From: Prosapia bicincta
Lineage: Eukaryota > Arthropoda > Insecta > Hemiptera > Cercopidae
Reading direction: 5' to 3'
Assembly (NCBI GenBank): GCA_036971475.1
Contig: JBAIZL010000425.1
Coordinates: 3,888,501 to 3,952,500 of the forward strand
DNA: 64,000 nucleotides
A model generated the notes under the pieces. The model was not told the DNA's origin. It did not search any database and saw only the letters and a list, made by a program, of their open reading frames with translations. Both the position numbers and the translations under genes were made by a program. Numbering within the stretch: position 1 is the first letter of the stretch; each line of letters opens with the position of its first letter. Below are positions 38,120 through 48,001 of this stretch, one piece after another.

Positions 38120-40335
38120 TGTTAAACCAATATATGACAGCCCACATAATGTGTTAAACAAATATGCAAGCCTACATACATACTATGCTAGGCCGACACA
38201 CTATGTCGGTAAATCACCGGCCAAAGCCTATATGAACTGAGATAGTTTCACCTCATATATCAGGCAGAACCACGGGCAGGCAACCGTATAATATGGGGAG
38301 TACTATAAGGTATAGCTAAACCAATATATACGATAGCCCACATAATGTGTTAAACAAATACGCAAGCTTGCATACATACTATGCTAGGCCTACATACATG
38401 AATTCCTAAATGCGCCTACTATGTCGGTAAATCACTGGCCACAGCCTATATGAACAGAGATAGTTTCACCTCATATATCAGGTAGAACCTGGCAATCGTA
38501 TAATATAGGAAGTACTATAAGGTACATCTACCAATGCATAACCTATCAAGCCCACGTAAAGATATAATCTATCTGATGACGTACGAGCGACATGCGCACC
38601 TATAACCAGAGTGGCCTACCCCTAAATAACATAGAAGAAGTAAGGATATGGACAGATAGGAGAAGCAAGGACCTGGACCGATAAAAAGAGCAAATACCTG
38701 GACAGATAGAAGAAGCAAGGACCTGTACCGATGGAAGAAGCAAGTACATGGACTGATAGAAGAAGCAAGGACCTGGACCGATAAAAGAAACAAGCACCTG
38801 GGCAGATAGAAGAAGCAGGTACTTGGACAGATAGTAGAAGTAAGCACCTGGACAGACAGAAGAACCCAAGGCCTACATATATAATCAGAAATCAATGTAA
38901 ATAATCAAATAGCCTCAATGGATATATCCTATAGCTGCAAATGTATCTAGATATAAAAGTATATATGGAGAAACACTAATAAAGAGGCCCATCACAAAAC
39001 GTGAATAAATATATGTTATAAAACGATCCTAAAACGGTGCTAAACCAACATGCATGCTATCATACATATTCGTATATACCGTGTTAAGCCTACAAACGTG
39101 ATAGTCCACATAATGTGTTAAACAAATATGCATGTAAACCTGCATACATACCATGCTAAGCCGACTTACATGGGCCTACTATGTCGGTAAACCGCCGGCC
39201 AAGGCCTATATGATCTAAGCTATTTTTACCTTGTCTATCAGGTAGAACCTGGCAACCGTATAATAGGGGAAGTACTATATGGTATAGCTAACAATGCATA
39301 GCCTATCACGCCCATCACGGTCAACAAATATTACAATATAAGGTAAGTCGCGCAACCTCTATACATACAGTGCTAAGTCAACATTCAGGCATATATACTT
39401 TGTTAAACCAGCGTGTAATATACTCTAAATAGCCAAATATACGTTGTTAAACCAATATGCAGGTTAACCTATATACATCCCGTTACCCGCATAGGCCTAT
39501 ATAATATGTTAAGCCTGTATAAGTGATTGCCCTTATAGTGTGTTCAATAAATATGCGTGTAAGCCAAATAAATACTCTGGTAAGCCAACATGTATGCTAT
39601 CATAGATAGGCGTATATACTATGTTAGGCCTACATATCGCGTTAAACAAACATGTGTAAGCCACCATACATATTATGCTAAGCCGACAAGGGCCTACAAA
39701 TTGTAACACACTATATCCACTGCATAGGTTAGCTAAACGGCTATCACACACTATCCTACAGGTACCACATAATACCTGATCAATAACACATAGTATCCAA
39801 TGCATAGCCTGACGAAGGTTTAATATATAGTATCCAGAGGCCCCGCTAACGATTAACACGTTGTATCCATAAGGCCTACTATGTCGGTAAACCACAGGCC
39901 CAAGCTTATATGATCAGAGTCCGACACACATTTTCACCCGTCTATCAGGTAGAACCTCAGGCAGGGGGCTGTATAATACGGGAAGTACTATATCGTATAG
40001 CTAACAATGCATAACCTATCACGCCCATGACGGTCAGCAAATACTACAATATAATCAAAAAAAAGTCGCGCAACCTATATACATACAGTGCTAACCAATA
40101 TAGGCATATATACTATGTTAAACCAGCATGCAATATACTCTAAATAGCCATATATACGCTGTTAAACAAATATGCGTGTAAACCTACATAAATACTATGG
40201 TAAACCAACATGCATGCTATCATACTATGTTAAGCCCAAATACATAATAGAATACATAATGTGTTAAACATATATGTGTGTAAGCCAGCATAGATATTAT
40301 GCTAAGAAGACATGGACCTACAAAGTATAACACAT
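38120..40335. repeat. Long dispersed repeats with a TATGTCGGTAAA block (mirror 44169-46384)
   Basis: At least four diverged copies (about 38200-38320, 38415-38560, 39180-39320 and 39880-40035) share the order CTATGTCGGTAAA, CCGGCCAA or CACTGGCCA, GCCTATATGA, TTCACCT, TATCAGG(C/T)AGAACC, CCGTATAAT, GGAAGTACTATA and CTATCACGCCCA. Between them are variants of CACATAATGTGTTAAACAAA. The 120-codon ORF at 39533 (minus) lies inside this repeat and has no domain. Confidence 0.75.
38629..38865. repeat. 25-bp tandem repeat in left arm (mirror 45639-45875)
   Basis: Nine copies of GATAGAAGAAGCAAGGACCT plus GGACC with substitutions. Two overlapping minus-strand ORFs (108 and 89 codons) and their right-arm twins are this repeat translated in two phases (VQVLASS and the like), so I do not annotate them as genes. 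Confidence 0.88.
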
Positions 40336-40369
40336 TATATTCGGTGCATAGTTTAGCTAATGGATATCA

Positions 40370-40680
40370 CACACTAACCTACAAGCTGCCCACAAATTAC
40401 CACATAATACCTGATACATAGCCCGGATAATCATTAACGCATAGCGGCCGATGCAAGTCACGACTAGGGCTAACACAACATATTCAAACCATAGCCTGAC
40501 TACGGCTAACACATAGTATCCGATGAGAAGTATGAATACATAATATCCGTTGCATAGCTCGGCTAAAGTTCGTCATATAGCACCCGAAGTATAGCTTGAC
40601 AAACACACAGCATTTCATGAGCGGCGTGATATAAGGTAACACATAGTATCCGATACACAACCTAGGATCGAATATGACGT
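40370..40680. repeat. ~35-bp degenerate repeat in left arm (mirror 43824-44134)
   Basis: Units around ACACATAGTATCCGATGCAT plus AGCC or AGCTCGG occur about eight times, strongly diverged. Confidence 0.65.
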
Positions 40681-41099
40681 CAACCAGGTGGAGAACAAGA
40701 TGGTGGCAATGTTGATACCGACTTCAAAAGGGGCTATGGCCTGTGTAGGCTAGATCAAATAACCAACGTTTCAACTAAACTACTGTCATACGCGTAGTTT
40801 AACCAACATACGTGAAGTTCAAACGAACAGCATTGACACCAAGTCCAAATAGGCTATGGCGGCTATGCCCAGATCAACGTATCAGCTAATCAAAATGAAA
40901 AAACTTACGCTAATCAACCAACATCTACACCGAGGTCAAATGGGTTACGGTTAGCGAAGGCACTGGCAAAAGCTTTAAGCCTTAGACATAATTATAGCTA
41001 TCAACGCATACCAAAATAGCTATGCAGAAACCGTCAAGGCCATTACACATATTGTCCAGGTATGTTCTCCATCAAACCGAGACTTTAGACACCATCTCT

Positions 41100-41890
41100 G
41101 TAAAACAGCTAACAAATTATACTCTACCACAATAGGTATGTCAAAACTGTTACCGGCTCATAATCTAAGACAGTGGTTACGTAACGCCCTTTATCAATTT
41201 AAGACCTTAAGAGATATCTTCGTAAAGACAGCTACCAATCCGTACTATATCACAATAGTTACGTTAGAGCTACCGCTGCTCACCCTACCATAATAGCTAC
41301 GTACAGACGGTTAATATTGTATAACCTATCACAAGACTTATGTAAAAACAGCTAGGCATAACCCGTCACACAATAACTGCGTAAAGGCAGCTAACAAGGC
41401 CTACCCCATTAAAATAGCTACGAAAAGATAACATCCAATACATACCCTATCATATTAGCAATGTAAAGACAATAAATGCGTAAAGGCAGCTAACAATGCC
41501 TACCCCATTAAAATAGCTACGAAAAGATAACAACCAATACATAACGTATCATAATAGCTATGTAAAGACAGCTAAAGATGCATAACCTAACTCAGTAATG
41601 ATTGCTATTAAATAATGAACCATTACACTAGCCACGTAAAGACAGCTACCAACATCACAATAGCTACGTAAAAACAGTTATCGACCCGTGACCAAGATAA
41701 TACTTACGTAAGATCTATATCAGTGCTAAGACAATAGCTCCGTAAGGAAAACCTACCACTTCATGAACTACGACAACAGCAAGGTGTGGACGGCTACCAA
41801 TACATTACTTATCACAGCTACCAACACATAACTCGTCACACTAGCTAAGTAAATAGCGCTACGATTGAATAGCCTATCACACAGGCTAAT
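41100..41890. repeat. ~55-60-bp degenerate repeat in left arm (mirror 42614-43404)
   Basis: Diverged units built on GTAAAGACAGCTACCAA, CATAACCTATCACAATAGCT and ACGTAAA. A ~95-bp pair at 41375-41560 is much more similar than the rest, showing recent local duplication. Confidence 0.7.
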
Positions 41891-41964
41891 TGAGGGTCAC
41901 TAACTAAACCATCACAATATCTCTGTACATGGCAGATGGCGTGATGATCCTCATCTTTATCGCA

Positions 41965-42165
41965 CACCCAACAGTAGGTTAGGTTAGAAGCACTCTGGCT
42001 AGCCTAGGTTAGTGGGTTGAAAATAATTTTCTCTAAAAACTACCCCTCTAGACGTGGTTGAACACCCAACAGTAGGTTAGGTTAGAAGCACTCTGGCAAG
42101 CTTAGGTTAGTGGGTTGAAAATAATTTTTTCTAAAAACTACCCCTCTAGACGTGGTTGAACCCTC
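41965..42165. repeat. 98-bp tandem pair with TTAGG-type motifs (mirror 42339-42539)
   Basis: CACCCAACAGTAGG, TTAGGTTAGAAGCACTCTGG, AGGTTAGTGGGTTGAAAATA and ACTACCCCTCTAGACGTGG occur at 41965 and again at 42063, almost identical. Confidence 0.85.
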
Positions 42166-42226
42166 CCCCAAGGCTACGATCAAGGTCACATCGACCGCCT
42201 GCATCATCCAAAACCACCCCTAACTT

Positions 42227-42277
42227 TCAAAGGTTGGTCGTATCTCCATCACTGGCATCACTGACCTGTGGTTGTAG
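42227..42277. other. 51-bp unpaired spacer at the palindrome centre
   Basis: The only stretch of the element without an inverted partner: it starts TCAAAGGTTGGTCG and ends CTGTGGTTGTAG. It would be the loop of the hairpin and is the only unique site for placing reads or primers across the centre. Confidence 0.9.
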
Positions 42278-45200
42278 AAGTTAGGGGTGGTTTTGGATGA
42301 TGCAGGCGGTCGATGTGACCTTGATCGTAGCCTTGGGGGAGGGTTCAACCACGTCTAGAGGGGTAGTTTTTAGAAAAAATTATTTTCAACCCACTAACCT
42401 AAGCTAGCCAGAGTGCTTCTAACCTAACCTACTGTTGGGTGTTCAACCACGTCTAGAGGGGTAGTTTTTAGAGAAAATTATTTTCAACCCACTAACCTAG
42501 GCTAGCCAGAGTGCTTCTAACCTAACCTACTGTTGGGTGTGCGATAAAGATGAGGATCATCACGCCATCTGCCATGTACAGAGATATTGTGATGGTTTAG
42601 TTAGTGACCCTCAATTAGCCTGTGTGATAGGCTATTCAATCGTAGCGCTATTTACTTAGCTAGTGTGACGAGTTATGTGTTGGTAGCTGTGATAAGTAAT
42701 GTATTGGTAGCCGTCCACACCTTGCTGTTGTCGTAGTTCATGAAGTGGTAGGTTTTCCTTACGGAGCTATTGTCTTAGCACTGATATAGATCTTACGTAA
42801 GTATTATCTTGGTCACGGGTCGATAACTGTTTTTACGTAGCTATTGTGATGTTGGTAGCTGTCTTTACGTGGCTAGTGTAATGGTTCATTATTTAATAGC
42901 AATCATTACTGAGTTAGGTTATGCATCTTTAGCTGTCTTTACATAGCTATTATGATACGTTATGTATTGGTTGTTATCTTTTCGTAGCTATTTTAATGGG
43001 GTAGGCTTTGTTAGCTGCCTTTACGCATTTATTGTCTTTACATTGCTAATATGATAGGGTATGTATTGGATGTTATCTTTTCGTAGCTATTTTAATGGGG
43101 TAGGCCTTGTTAGCTGCCTTTACGCAGTTATTGTGTGACGGGTTATGCCTAGCTGTTTTTACATAAGTCTTGTGATAGGTTATACAATATTAACCGTCTG
43201 TACGTAGCTATTATGGTAGGGTGAGCAGCGGTAGCTCTAACGTAACTATTGTGATATAGTACGGATTGGTAGCTGTCTTTACGAAGATATCTCTTAAGGT
43301 CTTAAATTGATAAAGGGCGTTACGTAACCACTGTCTTAGATTATGAGCCGGTAACAGTTTTGACATACCTATTGTGGTAGAGTATAATTTGTTAGCTGTT
43401 TTACAGAGATGGTGTCTAAAGTCTCGGTTTGATGGAGAACATACCTGGACAATATGTGTAATGGCCTTGACGGTTTCTGCATAGCTATTTTGGTATGCGT
43501 TGATAGCTATAATTATGTCTAAGGCTTAAAGCTTTTGCCAGTGCCTTCGCTAACCGTAACCCATTTGACCTCGGTGTAGATGTTGGTTGATTAGCGTAAG
43601 TTTTTTCATTTTGATTAGCTGATACGTTGATCTGGGCATAGCCGCCATAGCCTATTTGGACTTGGTGTCAATGCTGTTCGTTTGAACTTCACGTATGTTG
43701 GTTAAACTACGCGTATGACAGTAGTTTAGTTGAAACGTTGGTTATTTGATCTAGCCTACACAGGCCATAGCCCCTTTTGAAGTCGGTATCAACATTGCCA
43801 CCATCTTGTTCTCCACCTGGTTGACGTCATATTCGATCCTAGGTTGTGTATCGGATACTATGTGTTACCTTATATCACGCCGCTCATGAAATGCTGTGTG
43901 TTTGTCAAGCTATACTTCGGGTGCTATATGACGAACTTTAGCCGAGCTATGCAACGGATATTATGTATTCATACTTCTCATCGGATACTATGTGTTAGCC
44001 GTAGTCAGGCTATGGTTTGAATATGTTGTGTTAGCCCTAGTCGTGACTTGCATCGGCCGCTATGCGTTAATGATTATCCGGGCTATGTATCAGGTATTAT
44101 GTGGTAATTTGTGGGCAGCTTGTAGGTTAGTGTGTGATATCCATTAGCTAAACTATGCACCGAATATAATGTGTTATACTTTGTAGGTCCATGTCTTCTT
44201 AGCATAATATCTATGCTGGCTTACACACATATATGTTTAACACATTATGTATTCTATTATGTATTTGGGCTTAACATAGTATGATAGCATGCATGTTGGT
44301 TTACCATAGTATTTATGTAGGTTTACACGCATATTTGTTTAACAGCGTATATATGGCTATTTAGAGTATATTGCATGCTGGTTTAACATAGTATATATGC
44401 CTATATTGGTTAGCACTGTATGTATATAGGTTGCGCGACTTTTTTTTGATTATATTGTAGTATTTGCTGACCGTCATGGGCGTGATAGGTTATGCATTGT
44501 TAGCTATACGATATAGTACTTCCCGTATTATACAGCCCCCTGCCTGAGGTTCTACCTGATAGACGGGTGAAAATGTGTGTCGGACTCTGATCATATAAGC
44601 TTGGGCCTGTGGTTTACCGACATAGTAGGCCTTATGGATACAACGTGTTAATCGTTAGCGGGGCCTCTGGATACTATATATTAAACCTTCGTCAGGCTAT
44701 GCATTGGATACTATGTGTTATTGATCAGGTATTATGTGGTACCTGTAGGATAGTGTGTGATAGCCGTTTAGCTAACCTATGCAGTGGATATAGTGTGTTA
44801 CAATTTGTAGGCCCTTGTCGGCTTAGCATAATATGTATGGTGGCTTACACATGTTTGTTTAACGCGATATGTAGGCCTAACATAGTATATACGCCTATCT
44901 ATGATAGCATACATGTTGGCTTACCAGAGTATTTATTTGGCTTACACGCATATTTATTGAACACACTATAAGGGCAATCACTTATACAGGCTTAACATAT
45001 TATATAGGCCTATGCGGGTAACGGGATGTATATAGGTTAACCTGCATATTGGTTTAACAACGTATATTTGGCTATTTAGAGTATATTACACGCTGGTTTA
45101 ACAAAGTATATATGCCTGAATGTTGACTTAGCACTGTATGTATAGAGGTTGCGCGACTTACCTTATATTGTAATATTTGTTGACCGTGATGGGCGTGATA

Positions 45201-47995
45201 GGCTATGCATTGTTAGCTATACCATATAGTACTTCCCCTATTATACGGTTGCCAGGTTCTACCTGATAGACAAGGTGAAAATAGCTTAGATCATATAGGC
45301 CTTGGCCGGCGGTTTACCGACATAGTAGGCCCATGTAAGTCGGCTTAGCATGGTATGTATGCAGGTTTACATGCATATTTGTTTAACACATTATGTGGAC
45401 TATCACGTTTGTAGGCTTAACACGGTATATACGAATATGTATGATAGCATGCATGTTGGTTTAGCACCGTTTTAGGATCGTTTTATAACATATATTTATT
45501 CACGTTTTGTGATGGGCCTCTTTATTAGTGTTTCTCCATATATACTTTTATATCTAGATACATTTGCAGCTATAGGATATATCCATTGAGGCTATTTGAT
45601 TATTTACATTGATTTCTGATTATATATGTAGGCCTTGGGTTCTTCTGTCTGTCCAGGTGCTTACTTCTACTATCTGTCCAAGTACCTGCTTCTTCTATCT
45701 GCCCAGGTGCTTGTTTCTTTTATCGGTCCAGGTCCTTGCTTCTTCTATCAGTCCATGTACTTGCTTCTTCCATCGGTACAGGTCCTTGCTTCTTCTATCT
45801 GTCCAGGTATTTGCTCTTTTTATCGGTCCAGGTCCTTGCTTCTCCTATCTGTCCATATCCTTACTTCTTCTATGTTATTTAGGGGTAGGCCACTCTGGTT
45901 ATAGGTGCGCATGTCGCTCGTACGTCATCAGATAGATTATATCTTTACGTGGGCTTGATAGGTTATGCATTGGTAGATGTACCTTATAGTACTTCCTATA
46001 TTATACGATTGCCAGGTTCTACCTGATATATGAGGTGAAACTATCTCTGTTCATATAGGCTGTGACCAGTGATTTACCGACATAGTAGGCGCATTTAGGA
46101 ATTCATGTATGTAGGCCTAGCATAGTATGTATGCAAGCTTGCGTATTTGTTTAACACATTATGTGGGCTATCGTATATATTGGTTTAGCTATACCTTATA
46201 GTACTCCCCATATTATACGGTTGCCTGCCCGTGGTTCTGCCTGATATATGAGGTGAAACTATCTCAGTTCATATAGGCTTTGGCCGGTGATTTACCGACA
46301 TAGTGTGTCGGCCTAGCATAGTATGTATGTAGGCTTGCATATTTGTTTAACACATTATGTGGGCTGTCATATATTGGTTTAACACGTTATATAGGCCTTC
46401 TCGTCTTACAGCGACCGTTTACGTAGGCCTAACGGGCCCTTGCGTTGTGATTGGTTGATTCAGCTTGTTGACTATTTGAACTCTATGTAGGTCGTTGGTC
46501 GTTTGATCTAACCGGTCAGTTTTTGGTAATTTCATATATTATTTGATAGCCACCCCCACTTGATGCTTGAATCCTGGGTTACTTTACCTATCGGCAGGCT
46601 TCGAGATGGCTTTTACCTGAGTCCTTGCTCCGTGTTTGCTTTACCTATGGTCTAACTCCATGGTAGCTTTACCTAGGCCCCGACTCCATGGTAGCTTTAC
46701 CGATGGTCTGCCTCAATGGTAGCTTTACCTAGGGCTTGGCCGGCTCTACCTCAGGCCCGACTCCTCGGTTACTTTAACGGAGGTCTGACACCCGGCTGGC
46801 TTCGGGTTGGCTAGGCCTAGCTCCTGGGGGCTTTACCTCTAACACGACTCCTGGTGTGACTTTACCGAAGGTCCGACACCTGGATGGCTTTACCTAAGGG
46901 TCGGCCTAAGGGATGGCTTTTCCTGAGGCCTTGCTCCACAGATAGCTTTACCTAAGACTTGGTGGAGGTATTTCTCTTGGTAGTTGATATAGCAACCGTC
47001 CTAGCCCTGCTCTTATGTAGCTTTACTTATAGGCTGACTGCATTGTTTATTATTTTAGTAGCATAGACAAATTTTGAGTTTGGCAATCGTTTACCCCTGG
47101 GCCCCTCATCACCCATATCATTTAAGGGTAGACCACTATAGTTAGGGTGAGCCTACTACTTGCATAGAGTTGCTCGAGCGCTGATACGTCATCAGATAAC
47201 CATAAAATCTTTCCAAAGTTACCCCCACCACCCAAGCTATTCCTGGGTTACACTACCTAAGAGGCCTTACTTCAGATAACCATTAAGTCTTTCCAAAAGT
47301 TACCCCCTCCACCGGAGCTATTCCGCCTATTATGTTTGGCATTCTGAAGACAACCCACAGGTGAAACCACCCCCGCAGCGTTCCTTATTGGACTCTAGAC
47401 ATATCCCGTACGGTCATTTGATCCGTCCGATCGAATTTCGGCAATTTCATATTTTTTGTAAAAACTAGGTGAAACTACCCCTACCGACGCAATAATACAC
47501 TCTAGACATACCCTATCGGTCAAGGCACGATTTTCCAAAATTTTTTCGAAAACTACCCCCCACCCCCAATCCACCCCCGGAGCTACCCCCGGTGATGGTC
47601 CTGAACGTAGCCGAGGTCACCCCCAACACGTATGTTAGGTTAGGTTAGATCCATTTTGGCTAGCTTAGGTTAGTTAGCCGGAATTTATTTTTTTCGAAAA
47701 ACTACCCCCCACCCCTCTAGACGTGTTCAAAACCACCCCCAAAGCTAGGGTCAGGATCACGACGTCCGCCCGCATCATCCGAAACTACCCCTATAGTCCT
47801 AGGTTACGTAGCGGCCGATTTTTTTTTTTTTTCGAAAAACTACCCCCTACCCCCCTGAACGTGGTCGAAACCACCCCTTGGTCTAGGGTCAGGGCCGGGA
47901 TGACCTTGAGCATCATCCAAAACTACCCCTATAGTCCTGGGTTACGTAGCGGCCGAGTTTAGGGGTGGGCGCGCCCAACTATCCTCAGTACTACT
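42278..47995 (-). repeat. Right arm of the giant palindrome
   Basis: 5718 bp, the reverse complement of 36502-42226 with only a 6-bp and a 1-bp deletion noticed. ORFs found in the left arm recur here with identical translations (44609-44971, 45609-45935 and 45635-45904), showing near-100% identity over those stretches. Confidence 0.92.
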
Positions 47996-48001
47996 TCCGC
48001 G
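47996..48001 (+). repeat. 6-bp target-site duplication (right) of the foldback element
   Basis: TCCGCG, identical to 36496-36501, directly after the element's terminal CAGTACTACT. Confidence 0.85.

Larger units (their letters stand above)
36502..42226 (+). repeat. Left arm of the giant palindrome
   Basis: 5725 bp. Order from outside in: two ~139-bp G-rich modules; a TTAGG-type block; a duplicated GGGGGTAACTTT block (37195-37320); a ~30-bp GGTAAAGCTACC repeat; long TATGTCGG-centred repeats alternating with a 25-bp repeat; an ACATAGTATCCGATG repeat; an AAGACAGCTACC repeat; and a 98-bp tandem pair ending in an inverted copy of the outer module. No gene is supported. Confidence 0.92.
36502..47995. 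mobile_element. 11.5-kb giant palindromic (foldback) element, non-coding
   Basis: Two almost identical inverted arms (36502-42226 and 42278-47995) around a 51-bp spacer. Inner positions pair with sum 84504 and outer ones with 84497. The 7-bp difference is a 6-bp CTACCC-type deletion near 47468 plus one base of poly-T near 47820. Termini are 5'-AGTAGTACTGAGGATAG and its complement; the target duplication is 6 bp. No arm ORF exceeds 120 codons, and those present (38569, 39533 and mirrors) are translated repeats without domains. It is GC-richer than the surroundings. Six-bp duplications and AG-starting termini are reported for Polinton/Maverick elements, but no polymerase, integrase or capsid gene is present. 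It is better described as a non-autonomous foldback element of unknown superfamily. Confidence 0.85.

Noticed and set aside
38569..38895. ORFs of 108 and 89 codons (and their mirrors at 45609-45935 and 45635-45904) as a palindrome-encoded protein
   Set aside because: They are a 25-bp tandem repeat read in two overlapping phases; both frames are open because the unit lacks stops, and no domain is visible.
39533..39895. 120-codon ORF (mirror 44609-44971) conserved in both arms
   Set aside because: Identity between arms reflects the palindrome as a whole. The ORF is made of degenerate repeats, has no domain, and the other internal repeat copies do not keep it open.
36502..47995. Assembly fold-over artefact as the explanation for the palindrome
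   Set aside because: Different flanks, a 6-bp target duplication, a restored LINE frame and arm-specific indels argue against it, although read-level confirmation was not possible here.
36502..47995. Polinton/Maverick identity
   Set aside because: Only the duplication length and AG-type ends agree; no polymerase, integrase, protease, ATPase or capsid coding was found in either arm.
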